DNA of 64,000 nt, taken from positions 491,486 through 555,485 of the forward strand of contig NZ_FNET01000003.1 in NCBI RefSeq assembly GCF_900100275.1, read 5' to 3'. Of the stretch, positions 34,965 to 43,826 are shown piece after piece. The notes beneath the pieces were generated by a model, which was not told the origin of the DNA, did no database searches, and saw nothing but the letters and a program-made list of their open reading frames with translations. The stretch's first letter is position 1, and every line of letters starts with the position of its first letter. The translations under genes were made by a program, and so were the position numbers. Origin of the DNA: Lentzea albidocapillata subsp. violacea. GTDB taxonomy: Bacteria; Actinomycetota; Actinomycetes; Mycobacteriales; Pseudonocardiaceae.

Positions 34965-36871
34965 GCGCTCGGGTCCACTGTGGAGCAGTGGGCGGCGATC
35001 CATTCCTGGCGGCCGTTGTCACCACGGCCGCCAGGACCGCGGCCACCCATTTCACCGCCGAGCACGAACTTGAGCCTGCCCTCGGTGAGCCACGCCTGCA
35101 ACTGGCCGACCGACGGCGCGTTGTCCGAGCCGGAGAACCCGCCCATGCCGATCACCACCTCGTCGGAGCCCATGATGAACGGCGACGCCATCTGTGCCGG
35201 ACCGGCCACCGCCAGCGTGATCTCCGCGCCACCACTGTTCTCCTTGGCGTAGCTGAGGATCCGCTTCTGTTCGTCGGTGAGCTCACCTCGGCCACCACCG
35301 GGAGGGCCACCCTGCATCGGCTGCCGGCCACCGCGAACGCCGGCCGGCGGCTGTCCGTTCGCGAAGATCTCGAAGCCACCGCCGGGTTCGCTCGGGCCGG
35401 CAGCGGGCATCACACCGCCCGAACCGTCCGTCGCGGCGGTCGCCGCCGACCACACGGCAGGAGTCAGCAGCACCGCTACCAGCGCGGCCACGACTCCGGT
35501 CCGGCGCAGACCCGCCAGCAGCACCGCGATCGCCACCGCGGCGACACCGAGCACCGCCCACCTGGTCCAGCCGTGGAAGGACGTGTCGCGGGAGACGACG
35601 ACGATCGCCCAGGCCGCGGTGATCGCCACCGACAGCGGCAGCAGGAAACGCACGAAGCTCCTGGCACGCCAGAACATCGCCAGCCCGGCAGCACTGATCG
35701 CGGCGACGGGCGGCGCGAGCATCGTCGTGTAGTACGGGTGGAAGATGCCCTGCGCGAAGCTGAAGACGGCGGCCGTGACCAGCAACCAGCTGCCCCACAT
35801 GAACCAGCCCGCGCGTTCGGCCGGGTCGCCGGGGATCCCGCGACGCCACCGCAGCACACCCGCCACCGCGACCGTGACCAGCACCAGCAGGCACAACGGG
35901 AGCAGCCACGAGATCTGACCGCCCACCGACGAGTCGAACATCCGGGTGATGCCGGGCTCCCCGCCGAACATCGCACCGCCCCGCGGACCGGCGAACTCCA
36001 TCTCGGCCGGCTGACCGCCGCCCCCTCGGTTGCCGCTCCCGCCGAACACCCGGCCCAGACCGTTGTAGCCGATGATCAGGTCCCACGCGCCGCCGTCCGT
36101 GCTGCCACCGACGTACGGCTTGGAACCCGGCCACCACGCGTGCAGCGCCACCCACCAGAACGACGACACCACCAGCACCCCACCGGCGGCCAGCAGGTCG
36201 AGGATCCGGCGCTTGACGGGCGCGGAAGTTCCCACCAGGTAGGCCAGAGCGAAGCCCGGCACCACGATCCAGGCCTGCAGCATCTTGGTCAGGAACCCGC
36301 AGCCGATGAAGAAAGCACACCACAGCAACCACTTCGTCCGCGGCCGGCTCTCGGTGGCCTGGACCGACCGGGTGAAGGCGTAGGCAGCGGCGACGAGCAG
36401 CAACACCAGCAACGTGTCCGGGTTGTTGTCGCGGTTGATCGCCACGGTGATCGGCGTCAGCGCGAAGATCAACGCGGCGAGCAGCGCGACCTCCTCGTCC
36501 GCCCACAGCCGGACGGTGCGGTGCAGCAGGAACACCGCCGCGACGCCCTCGACCACCTGCGGCAGCAGCACCACCCACCCATGGAAGCCGAAGATCCACA
36601 CGGCCACGGCCTGGGGCCACAGCGACATCGGCGGCTTGTCGACGGTCACCACCCCGGCCGGGTCGAACGAGCCGAACAGGAAGTCGGTGAACGACGTCGT
36701 CATCGACTTCGCCGCCGCCGCGTAGTAGGGGTTGCCGACCTGTCCCGCGCCGATCGCCCACACGTAGAGCGCACCGGCCGCCACGCAGATCGCCACGAGA
36801 GCCCAAGCGTGCCAACGGGAGGAACGCGCGGTGATCGGTTCGCCCGCACGGGCTTCGGTGGTGGCGGTCAC
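34922..36871 (-). CDS. ArnT/PMT-type membrane glycosyltransferase (GT39-like)
   Basis: 649 residues with about 10-12 transmembrane segments. The first periplasmic loop holds the GT-C signature NPYYAAAAKSM and FDPAGVVTVDKPPMSLWPQA; AINRDNNPDTLLVLLLV is also typical of actinobacterial family members. A long Gly/Pro-rich stretch and an extracytoplasmic C-terminal domain ending AQLLECRA follow. It would transfer sugar from a polyprenyl-phosphate carrier to an envelope acceptor. GTG 36871 overlaps the stop of the GT2-GtrA gene as GTGA, and that gene could make the carrier-linked sugar and flip it. Confidence 0.88.
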   Translation of the reverse strand: MTATTEARAGEPITARSSRWHAWALVAICVAAGALYVWAIGAGQVGNPYYAAAAKSMTTSFTDFLFGSFDPAGVVTVDKPPMSLWPQAVAVWIFGFHGWVVLLPQVVEGVAAVFLLHRTVRLWADEEVALLAALIFALTPITVAINRDNNPDTLLVLLLVAAAYAFTRSVQATESRPRTKWLLWCAFFIGCGFLTKMLQAWIVVPGFALAYLVGTSAPVKRRILDLLAAGGVLVVSSFWWVALHAWWPGSKPYVGGSTDGGAWDLIIGYNGLGRVFGGSGNRGGGGQPAEMEFAGPRGGAMFGGEPGITRMFDSSVGGQISWLLPLCLLVLVTVAVAGVLRWRRGIPGDPAERAGWFMWGSWLLVTAAVFSFAQGIFHPYYTTMLAPPVAAISAAGLAMFWRARSFVRFLLPLSVAITAAWAIVVVSRDTSFHGWTRWAVLGVAAVAIAVLLAGLRRTGVVAALVAVLLTPAVWSAATAATDGSGGVMPAAGPSEPGGGFEIFANGQPPAGVRGGRQPMQGGPPGGGRGELTDEQKRILSYAKENSGGAEITLAVAGPAQMASPFIMGSDEVVIGMGGFSGSDNAPSVGQLQAWLTEGRLKFVLGGEMGGRGPGGRGDNGRQEWIAAHCSTVDPSAYGGGSAQLLECRA

Positions 36872-38085
36872 GCCTGGTCCTCTCGGTCGGTGCGGCGGAA
36901 CACCCAGCTCCGCAACAGGAAGAAACGTCCCACCGTGCCCAGGGCCGACGAGCCGAGGAGGACCACCAGCTCCAGCGCACGGGGCGGGTTGGCCGAGACC
37001 GCGTGCAGCACGAGCAACGCGGCCGACGTGAACGCGTAGTAGAGCCCGAACACCACGAAACCCTGCAGATGTGTCCTGCCGCGGGAGGCGTTGCGGGCCG
37101 TGAAGGTGAAGCGCCGGTTGGCCTCGGTGTTGAACAACGTGGTGATCACCAACGCGGCGAGGTTCGCCAGCAGCACCGGCCACCACAGCCGGAAGACGCC
37201 GTACAGGGCCAGGTTCGCGAGTGTGGAGATCACCCCGATCACCGCGAACGACAGCATCTGCCAGGAAAGCCCGCCCTCGCTGCGGCTCAGCACGGCGTCC
37301 GGGTGGATGGCACGGGGCTGCGGCCGTCGCGGCAGCCCGTTCACGCGCGCCGTGCCGTTGGCCTTGGCGCGAGCCACCCGGACCAGTCCCTTGATGTCGT
37401 CGATCGCGGTGCCGACCACGTCGACCCGGCTGTCCACGTCCTCGACCCAGTCGACCGGCACCTCGTGCACGCGCAAACCGTTGTGCTCGGCCAGGAGCAG
37501 CAGTTCGGTGTCGAAGAACCACGCCTCGTCGCGAGCCTGGCCGAGCAACGGCCGGACGACCTCGGTGCGCGCCGCCTTGAACCCGCACTGGGCATCGCTG
37601 AACCGGGCGCCGTGCGTCAGTCTGATCAACGCGTTGTAGGCCCGCGACACCAGCTCTCTTCGCGGCCCGCGCACCGTGCGGGAACCCGGTGCGAGCCGTG
37701 AGCCGATCGCCAGGTCCGAGTGCCTGTTGAGCAGCGGCGCGACCAACGGCAGCAAGCCGTCCAGTCCCGTCGACAGGTCCACGTCCATGTAGACGACGAC
37801 CGCCGCCTCGCTGGCACCCCACGACTCCCTGAGCGCCAGCCCGCGGCCCTTGCGGTCGAGGTGGTGCACGCGCACCCGCTCGTACTTCGCGGCCAGCTCC
37901 TCCGCGACCGGGAGAGTGTTGTCGGTGCTCGCGTTGTCGACGACCACGATCGACCAGTCGAACGGGAACTGCTCGCTCAGGAACCCGTGCAGCACCTCGA
38001 CGCAGCCGGGCAGCGCGCGTTCCTCGTTGTAGACAGGGATCATGATGTCCACCGTCCCGGTGGCCTGTGCGGTGCTCACCGCCAT
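36868..38085 (-). CDS. Bifunctional GT2 glycosyltransferase/GtrA-like flippase
   Basis: 405 residues. The GT2 domain comes first: TVDIMIPVYNEERALPGCVEVL, VVDNASTDNT, the metal-binding DVDLSTG and GSRLAPGS-like DPM1-type sequence. From about residue 285 four hydrophobic helices (SFAVIGVISTLANLALYGVFRLWW and following) match GtrA, with the closing FFLLRSWVF motif. Polyprenyl-phosphate sugar synthesis plus flipping is the expected dual role, feeding the coupled ArnT-like transferase. ATG 38085 gives the usual short N terminus. The gene is divergent from the two-component system over 151 bp. Confidence 0.88.
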   Translation of the reverse strand: MAVSTAQATGTVDIMIPVYNEERALPGCVEVLHGFLSEQFPFDWSIVVVDNASTDNTLPVAEELAAKYERVRVHHLDRKGRGLALRESWGASEAAVVVYMDVDLSTGLDGLLPLVAPLLNRHSDLAIGSRLAPGSRTVRGPRRELVSRAYNALIRLTHGARFSDAQCGFKAARTEVVRPLLGQARDEAWFFDTELLLLAEHNGLRVHEVPVDWVEDVDSRVDVVGTAIDDIKGLVRVARAKANGTARVNGLPRRPQPRAIHPDAVLSRSEGGLSWQMLSFAVIGVISTLANLALYGVFRLWWPVLLANLAALVITTLFNTEANRRFTFTARNASRGRTHLQGFVVFGLYYAFTSAALLVLHAVSANPPRALELVVLLGSSALGTVGRFFLLRSWVFRRTDREDQA

Positions 38086-38150
38086 GTCATCTCCGTTCCA
38101 CTGTGGACACAGCTGTGACCGTTGTGGGACCGAGCCTGCTGACGCTGTCG

Positions 38151-38189
38151 TGAGAACGTCCTTGGCTTCTGCTGAGAGAATCGTGAGAG
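38151..38189. promoter_or_regulatory. Phased TGAGA direct repeats, candidate OmpR-type response-regulator site
   Basis: TGAGAA at 38151, TGAGAG at 38173 and TGAGAG at 38184 are spaced 22 and 11 bp apart, i.e. on one helical face with the 11-bp head-to-tail phasing preferred by OmpR/PhoB regulators. They lie in the 151-bp gap between the glycosyltransferase operon and the regulator gene, so autoregulation and control of both arms is plausible. Confidence 0.5.
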
Positions 38190-38236
38190 CGCGGATGCAC
38201 AGGTGGCTCACAGCGAACGGCTCTACCGTCCCCGGT

Positions 38237-38902
38237 ATGAGACTGCTGGTGGTGGACGACGACCCGGACGTCCGCGACAGTCTGCGGCGCAGCCTCGAGT
38301 TCGAGGGCTACGAGGTCACCACGGCCGCGGACGGCGCCGAGGCGCTCCCGCTCGTGCACGGGGCGGACCTGGCCATCCTCGACCTGATGATGCCGACCCT
38401 GGACGGCTCCGAGGCCTGTCGCCGCCTGCGTGCGGCAGGGGAGCGCCTGCCCGTGCTGATGCTCACCGCCCGCGACGCACTGGGTGACCGGGTCACCGGC
38501 CTGGACGCCGGCGCCGACGACTACCTGGTCAAACCCTTCGCACTGGAGGAGCTCCTGGCCCGCGTCCGGGCCCTGCTCAAGCAGAACCGGCGCCGCGCGG
38601 CACCGCGGACGCTCCAGTTCGCCGACCTCAGGATGGACCCGCAGGCCCGCGAGGTCCTGCGCGGCGACGTCCGGCTCGGCCTGACCCCGACCGAGTACGA
38701 CCTGCTCGCGGTCTTCCTGGGCGACCCGGACCGGTTGCTGACCAAGCAGCACCTCAAGCACGCCGTGTGGGGCAAGGACCAGGGCACCAACCTGCTCGAC
38801 GTCTACATCGGCTACCTGCGCCGCAAGACCGAGGCCGGCGGCCGCCCCCGCCTGCTGCACACCGTGCGCGGCATGGGTTTCATCCTGCGCGAGTCGCCAT
38901 GA
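38237..38902 (+). CDS. OmpR-family response regulator
   Basis: 221 residues. The receiver domain has the acidic pocket DDD (7-9), phospho-acceptor Asp49 in LAILDLMMP, Thr in LMLTARD and Lys in YLVKPF. The C-terminal winged helix is LQFADLRMDPQAREVLRGD... TPTEYDLLAVFL... GYLRRKTE. Its TGA overlaps the ATG of the sensor kinase (ATGA). It is divergent from the glycosyltransferase operon, an arrangement that suggests envelope-stress control of surface glycosylation. Confidence 0.92.
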   Translation: MRLLVVDDDPDVRDSLRRSLEFEGYEVTTAADGAEALPLVHGADLAILDLMMPTLDGSEACRRLRAAGERLPVLMLTARDALGDRVTGLDAGADDYLVKPFALEELLARVRALLKQNRRRAAPRTLQFADLRMDPQAREVLRGDVRLGLTPTEYDLLAVFLGDPDRLLTKQHLKHAVWGKDQGTNLLDVYIGYLRRKTEAGGRPRLLHTVRGMGFILRESP

Positions 38903-40209
38903 GGCGTCCGGTCCTGTTGCGCGGCAAGCTCGCGCTGATCACCGCGTTCGTCGTGGCGGTCGCGATCGCCGGGATCAGCGTCGTCACCTGGCTCACCACC
39001 GAGCACAACCTGCGCACGCAGCTCGACAGGTCGCTGCTCGTCAGCGTGCCACCGCCCCGGATCCAGATCCGGTGCGACGAAGGCGTCCCCGCCGAGGGAC
39101 TCAGGCAGGTCCTGCAGGGCATCCAGACCCTGAGCCTCGGCGGACGCACCTGCGCGCCGCCCGGAGTCGACCCCGTCGTCACCTCCACGGCCGACTTCGT
39201 GACGACGCCGGCGTTGCGCGACGGCGTGACCGAGTCCGGCGCGGAGGCACGTGTTCTCCTGCAACCGATGAGCACCGGTGAGGTTCTGATCCTCAGCCGC
39301 GGCACGGCGGAGATCGACACCACCCTGACCACGCTCGCCGGAGTCCTGGCCGCCGTGTCGATCTTCGGCGTGCTACTGGTCACCGGCACGGGCCTGTGGC
39401 TGACCCGTCGCGCCCTGGCCCCGATGGAACGCCTCACCGAGACCGCCGAGCACATCGCACGCACCGAGGACCTGACGACCCCGGTCACCGTCGACGGTCA
39501 CGACGAGGTGGGCAGGCTGGGCCGCGCGTTCACGTCGATGACCGCGGCACTGGCCGAATCCCGCCGCCGCCAGCGGAATCTCGTCAACGACGCCGCGCAC
39601 GAGCTGCGCACCCCGTTGACCAGCCTGCGCACCAACATCGACCTGCTGGTGCGCAGCGAACGCACCGGCCGCGCGCTACCGCAGCGCGCGGAGGTCCTCG
39701 ACCGCCTGCAGGCCCAGAGCCAGGAGTTCAGCGACCTGGTCACCGAACTCGTCGTGCTCGCCCGCGACGACCGGGAACTGGCCGGCGAACCCGTCGACCT
39801 GGCCCAGGTGATCGACCGGGCGGTCGAGCGCGCCCGCAGCCGTGCCGACGACCACCTCTTCGACGTCGACCGCGCCGAATGGTCGACCGTCGGTGACGCG
39901 GCCGCGCTGGAACGCAGCGTGCTCAACCTGCTCGACAACGCCGTGAAGTTCTCGCCGGCGTGCTCCACGATCACCGTCCGCTCGAAGCCGGGCTGGCTGA
40001 CCGTCAGCGACGAGGGGCCCGGAGTGCCGTTCGAGCAGAGGAACTCGGCGTTCGAGCGGTTCTGGCGCGCGCCCGAAGCCCGTGGCCTGCCCGGATCCGG
40101 CCTGGGGCTGGCGATCGTGGCGGACGTCGTCGCCGCGCACGGAGGCAGCGCGCGGTTCGTGCCGAGGCCGCGTGGTGCCTCCGTTCGCGTCGATCTGCCA
40201 CACCACTAG
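38899..40209 (+). CDS. Membrane sensor histidine kinase
   Basis: 436 residues. TM1 lies at about 9-28 (LALITAFVVAVAIAGISVV), an extracytoplasmic loop of ~120 residues with two Cys follows, then TM2 (VLAAVSIFGVLLVTGTGLWL), HAMP, the H box NDAAHELRTPL with His234, N box LNLLDNAVKFS, G1 DEGPGVPF and GSGLGLAIV. It pairs with the coupled OmpR-type regulator. The two loop cysteines could form a disulfide. Confidence 0.92.
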   Translation: MRRPVLLRGKLALITAFVVAVAIAGISVVTWLTTEHNLRTQLDRSLLVSVPPPRIQIRCDEGVPAEGLRQVLQGIQTLSLGGRTCAPPGVDPVVTSTADFVTTPALRDGVTESGAEARVLLQPMSTGEVLILSRGTAEIDTTLTTLAGVLAAVSIFGVLLVTGTGLWLTRRALAPMERLTETAEHIARTEDLTTPVTVDGHDEVGRLGRAFTSMTAALAESRRRQRNLVNDAAHELRTPLTSLRTNIDLLVRSERTGRALPQRAEVLDRLQAQSQEFSDLVTELVVLARDDRELAGEPVDLAQVIDRAVERARSRADDHLFDVDRAEWSTVGDAAALERSVLNLLDNAVKFSPACSTITVRSKPGWLTVSDEGPGVPFEQRNSAFERFWRAPEARGLPGSGLGLAIVADVVAAHGGSARFVPRPRGASVRVDLPHH

Positions 40210-40259
40210 CAGACGATCGACGGTGGTTGCCATGGCCTGCTCTGCACCACGGTGAGGGC

Positions 40260-42347
40260 ATGGAACGCACACACCGGCGCCCTGCCTTGCTGATCACCGC
40301 GCTCCTCTCGATCGCGATGTTCAACGCCGGCAACTCGGCCGCAGCTCCTCCGGAAGAACCGTCGAACCACTGGCAGTACAACCACTGGCCGCAGCAACAG
40401 CCGTGGCAGCAGTCCAGGGACTCCGCCCGCGTGCTCGCGCAGTCCGGTTTCCCCGGTCCGATCGACCCGCAGAACTGGGTCAACCCCGACCACATGACGT
40501 GGGAACGGGACTACCGGAAGATTCCCGGTACGAACTGGGCCGACCCGTCGGTCAAGGGTTCGGTGCGCACCTTCAAGGGCGCGCTGGTCCTGCTGGACTA
40601 CCCGAACCAGCCGTTCGTCGTCACGCAGGCGAAGAACTCCACGGTGTTCGGCAATCCCAGCGCCGAGGCGAGCAACGTGCCGCGCGCCCAGGTCGGGCAG
40701 TTCTACCAGGACTTCCTCAACAAGCCGAACGGCCTCAACCGCGGCCACACCGTGCACGAGTACTGGATGGAGACCTCGGGCGGGCGCTACGGCGTGGACC
40801 TGAAGGCGTTCGGCCCGTACCTGATGCCGGGCAAGGACCACGAGTACGCCATGGAGTTCCAGGGCGGAACCGGTTGCCCCGCGGGCGATTCCTGCAACCG
40901 CAACATCCGCACCGACGGCCGTGCCGCGTGGGTGGCCGACGTCGGCGCGGAAGTGCCCGCGGGCTACGACTTCGTCTACTACCTGTCGGCGGGTCAGGAC
41001 GAGTCCGGCACCTGGCAGGAGTTCGGGATGATGAAGTTCCGGACCAAGGAGGACGTCACCGACGCCTTCGGCCCGCCGGACCCCGCGCTGCCGAACTGGT
41101 CGAAGACCCGTTACGTGGACTGGACGTCGTGGGCCGCGGGCTCGTCGATCTGGCCCAACGCGGGCGGCGGCTCGTCCACCCAGGCCGAGAGTTCCGGCCA
41201 GGGCGTGTACGCGCACGAACTGAGCCACCTCCTCGGCATCGGCGACAACTACAACAACCCCTACGGCAACCCGCCGCGCCGTGACTACAGCGGTCCGTGG
41301 GACATGCTGTCGCGCGGCTCGTTCAACGGCCCCGGCGGCCCGCACTCCCGCTGGACGATCCCGGCGACCGGCGGCGGATCGCTCGGTGCGCAGCAGACGC
41401 TGCGCAACAAGATCAAGCTCGGCATCGTGGACGAGAAGAACGTCCTGCGGTTGTCGCGCGAGGCCCTCGCCGGTTCCGGCACGGTCATCGCGAAGATCAC
41501 CGCCCGCGAGATCGATCCCGGCGCCACCGGCCTGACCGGCATCAACCTCGCGCTGGGCACCGGCGACAAGTCCCCGTCCTGCAACGTTTCCACCAACCCG
41601 TTCTGCGACGGCGGCGGCTACCACAACTACACGCTCGAAGTCGTGGACCGGATGGGCGCCGACTCGTTCACCCCGGACTCCGGCGTGATGCTGGCCAAGA
41701 CCAAGAACGTCGACGCCGCACCGTTCACGTGGGTGATCGACGCGAACCCGCAGGACATCGGCATGACCGACTACGTCCTGCCCGACGGCACCAAGGTCCC
41801 GATCACGATCGGCGACTACCGCCAGCTGTCCGACGCGCTGTTCCACGCGGGCACGAACTCCGGCAGCGAGTTCGAGTTCGTCGACACGGCCAACCGCCTG
41901 CATTTCTACGTGCTGGACCTGCAACGCGACGCCCGTGGCGTGCTGTCCTACACCGTGGCGATCCGGTCGCTCGACGGCGCCGGACCGCAGCGGCGCGGCG
42001 TGCGGGTCAACCCGACCGCGGCGCGTGCCGACTCGTCGGGTGTGGCGACGTGCCGCTTCCCGCTGACCAACACCGGCCGCACGGCACCTCCCGGTGCACA
42101 GCACCCGGAGCCCGTCGACCAGTACCTCGACGGTGACGTCTACCGCGTGACGGCGAAGGCCGCGGACGGCTGGACGGTCTCGGTGCCGAACGCGCTGGCC
42201 ACGGCCAGGTTCGGCGGGCGGGTCGACGTTCCGGTGCACGCCCAGCGCAACGGCGGGCCGATCATGTCCAAGGTGACCCTGACGGCTGTGTCGGAGAGCA
42301 ACCCCGGCAGGTCCGCGACCGCGACCTGCACGGTGACCGGCCGCTAG
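40260..42347 (+). CDS. Secreted M6-like zinc metalloprotease
   Basis: 695 residues with a signal peptide (RRPALLITALLSIAMFNAGNSAAA). The zinc site HELSH (His319, Glu320, His323) is followed by GIGDNYNN, as in immune-inhibitor-A-type M6 peptidases; the upstream VHEYWMETSGGRYGVDL is also typical. The C-terminal ~200 residues form a beta-rich domain. A ribosome site GGTGAGG precedes ATG 40260. It starts 50 bp after the sensor kinase and might be co-regulated. It was likely produced as a zymogen given the ~120 residues before the catalytic region (inference). Confidence 0.85.
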   Translation: MERTHRRPALLITALLSIAMFNAGNSAAAPPEEPSNHWQYNHWPQQQPWQQSRDSARVLAQSGFPGPIDPQNWVNPDHMTWERDYRKIPGTNWADPSVKGSVRTFKGALVLLDYPNQPFVVTQAKNSTVFGNPSAEASNVPRAQVGQFYQDFLNKPNGLNRGHTVHEYWMETSGGRYGVDLKAFGPYLMPGKDHEYAMEFQGGTGCPAGDSCNRNIRTDGRAAWVADVGAEVPAGYDFVYYLSAGQDESGTWQEFGMMKFRTKEDVTDAFGPPDPALPNWSKTRYVDWTSWAAGSSIWPNAGGGSSTQAESSGQGVYAHELSHLLGIGDNYNNPYGNPPRRDYSGPWDMLSRGSFNGPGGPHSRWTIPATGGGSLGAQQTLRNKIKLGIVDEKNVLRLSREALAGSGTVIAKITAREIDPGATGLTGINLALGTGDKSPSCNVSTNPFCDGGGYHNYTLEVVDRMGADSFTPDSGVMLAKTKNVDAAPFTWVIDANPQDIGMTDYVLPDGTKVPITIGDYRQLSDALFHAGTNSGSEFEFVDTANRLHFYVLDLQRDARGVLSYTVAIRSLDGAGPQRRGVRVNPTAARADSSGVATCRFPLTNTGRTAPPGAQHPEPVDQYLDGDVYRVTAKAADGWTVSVPNALATARFGGRVDVPVHAQRNGGPIMSKVTLTAVSESNPGRSATATCTVTGR

Positions 42348-42820
42348 CGGTGACGGCTCCGGGCCGGCCTCCGCCGGTCCGGAGCGACCCGCTGCCGGGG
42401 AACCGGCCCGGAAGTCAGCATCACGAAGCACCCCGTCAGCAGCACGGTGCCGCACGTCAGCCACGTCAGCGTCCGGACCGTCGAGATCGGGGCGATCACG
42501 CCGATGCTGAACAGCAGCAACGGCATGCCAAGCGCGTAGCAGACGCCGGCCGCGAACGTCCGGCCCGAACCGTTGACCAGCAACGGGACCGCGGCTACCG
42601 CGGTCAGGACCGCGAACACGAGCCACGCGTACGTCAGCCCGGTGTGCAGCGCGATCGTGACGTCGAGCCCGTCGTCCGCGCGGATCGCGGACTCCAGTTC
42701 GGGCGCGTAGCTGAACCCGGCGGCGGCCCTTGTCCCCGCGGCGACGGCTGTGAGCAGCAACGACGCCCCCAGGATGGTGCGACCGCGCCGGACGGGATCG
42801 ACTCGCTTCCTGGTGTCCAC
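42344..42820 (-). CDS. Small membrane protein of unknown function
   Basis: 158 residues with about four hydrophobic segments (TILGASLLLTAVAAGTRAAAG, AWLVFAVLTAVAAVPLLV, FAAGVCYALGMPLLLFSIGVIAPI, LTWLTCGTVLLTGCFVMLTS) and a very basic C terminus. GTG 42820 was chosen because it begins the plausible protein; GTG is poorly supported by a ribosome site and 42862 is an alternative. No family was recognised. It converges on the M6 protease with a 4-bp overlap. Confidence 0.6.
   Translation of the reverse strand: MDTRKRVDPVRRGRTILGASLLLTAVAAGTRAAAGFSYAPELESAIRADDGLDVTIALHTGLTYAWLVFAVLTAVAAVPLLVNGSGRTFAAGVCYALGMPLLLFSIGVIAPISTVRTLTWLTCGTVLLTGCFVMLTSGPVPRQRVAPDRRRPARSRHR
42357..42384. terminator. Strong hairpin between convergent genes
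   Basis: A 12-bp stem (CTCCGGGCCGGC at 42357-42368 with GCCGGTCCGGAG at 42373-42384, one G:T wobble) with a 4-nt loop starts 10 bp after the M6 protease stop. There is no U-tract, as is common in actinomycetes. It lies inside the 3' codons of the opposing membrane-protein gene. Confidence 0.5.
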
Positions 42821-42902
42821 GCACCCAGTCTGTTGGCAGCCGCCGGTCGCGTGGTGCCGCACACGCCCAAGTGCACTCAGTGGTGGTACGGGATGGGGCG
42901 CG

Positions 42903-43499
42903 TCACTTCCCGGAGGCGGCGCTTTCGGCGTCCAGCACCGCCAATGCGTTGCGGATGCCCTGCTCCAGGAGATCGTCGGCGAGCTGCCGGTCGGTCAGCG
43001 CGCGGGACAGTTGCAACGTGCCGATCATCAGGGCGTAGACGCTGAGAACCGTGGTGCGCGCCGACTGCGGGTCCTCTGGTGCGAGGCGGGCGGCGAAGTC
43101 GTCCGTGATCGCGAGCATGCTGTCGGTGTAGACCTGCCTGGTCGGCTCTCCGCACCGGCCGATCTCGTCGAGCAGCGCCGCGGACGGGCAGCCCTCCTCC
43201 GGGTTGTCGCGGTGCTCGCGGGAGAGGTAGGCGCGGACGATCTGCTCCACTCCGGCGCGGCCGGGTGCGCCGGCCGCGAGTTGTTCGCGCTGGTCGCGCA
43301 GCTGGTCGGAGACCGCGGTGGCGACCAGGTCCTCTTTGGACTCGAAGTGCGCGTAGAAGGCGCCGTTGGTCAGCCCCGCGTCCGCCATGAGCGTGGCGAC
43401 GCCGGAGCCGTCGATGCCGCTGCGCTTGAACCGGCGGCCCGCAGTCTCGATGATCCGCTGCCTCGTCGCCAGCTTGTGCTCTTTGCCGTACCGCGCCAT
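42903..43499 (-). CDS. TetR/AcrR-family repressor
   Basis: 198 residues. The N-terminal HTH is ATRQRIIETAGRRFKRSGIDGSGVATLMADAGLTNGAFYAHFESKEDLV-like, typical TetR, and the ligand domain includes EEGCPSAALLDEIGR, the TetR_C group that often senses electrophiles or lipophilic compounds. ATG 43499 follows GGAGGA. Two matching operators lie in the divergent region toward the SDR-remnant/oxidoreductase operon, which is therefore its probable target along with its own gene. Confidence 0.88.
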   Translation of the reverse strand: MARYGKEHKLATRQRIIETAGRRFKRSGIDGSGVATLMADAGLTNGAFYAHFESKEDLVATAVSDQLRDQREQLAAGAPGRAGVEQIVRAYLSREHRDNPEEGCPSAALLDEIGRCGEPTRQVYTDSMLAITDDFAARLAPEDPQSARTTVLSVYALMIGTLQLSRALTDRQLADDLLEQGIRNALAVLDAESAASGK

Positions 43500-43516
43500 G
43501 TGCTCCTCCGGCCTCG

Positions 43517-43532
43517 ATGTTAGTACGATCAT
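43517..43532. promoter_or_regulatory. TetR operator, site 1
   Basis: ATGTTAGTACGATCAT fits ATG-N3-GTAC-N3-CAT, an inverted repeat centred on GTAC. It is 18 bp upstream of the TetR start, in position for autorepression. Confidence 0.65.
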
Positions 43533-43578
43533 AATCTAAATCTGCCGAATCTCTTGCTCCGGACCCGTGTTCCATCTT

Positions 43579-43594
43579 ATGGTCGTACGGTCAT
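43579..43594. promoter_or_regulatory. TetR operator, site 2
   Basis: ATGGTCGTACGGTCAT fits the same ATG-N3-GTAC-N3-CAT pattern; the two sites are centred 62 bp apart (about six helical turns) and both are followed by AAT. It lies 19 bp upstream of the first gene of the oxidoreductase operon, whose AAGGAG ribosome site follows directly. Confidence 0.65.
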
Positions 43595-43612
43595 AATATA
43601 AAGGAGCTCGCG

Positions 43613-43825
43613 ATGACAGCAACACCGCAGGTGGCGCTCGTGACGGGTGCGTCCTCAGGCATCGGCAAGGCCGCCACGCTCGCACTGGCAAAGGCCGGCT
43701 TCCGCGTGATCGGCACGAGCCGTGACACCTCGAGAATCGCCCCCGGCGACGGCGGAGTCGGAGCCAACGGCGCCGCGGAGGAGATCTCCGTGGCCCAGGC
43801 GCAGGCCAACCGGATGGTGGGCTGA
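43613..43825 (+). pseudogene. Decayed short-chain dehydrogenase (first ~37 residues only)
   Basis: 70 codons. The first ~37 are a clean SDR Rossmann start (VALVTGASSGIGKAATLALAKAGFRVIGTSRD-like, TGASSGIG motif), then the sequence turns into unrelated residues and ends 1 bp before the next gene's GTG; the usual SDR length is about 245-270. The catalytic YxxxK is gone. The start keeps a good ribosome site (AAGGAG) and the TetR operator, so a large internal deletion seems to have fused the N terminus to the following gene's leader. The remaining ORF may still serve as a translated leader. Confidence 0.75.
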
Positions 43826-43826
43826 C

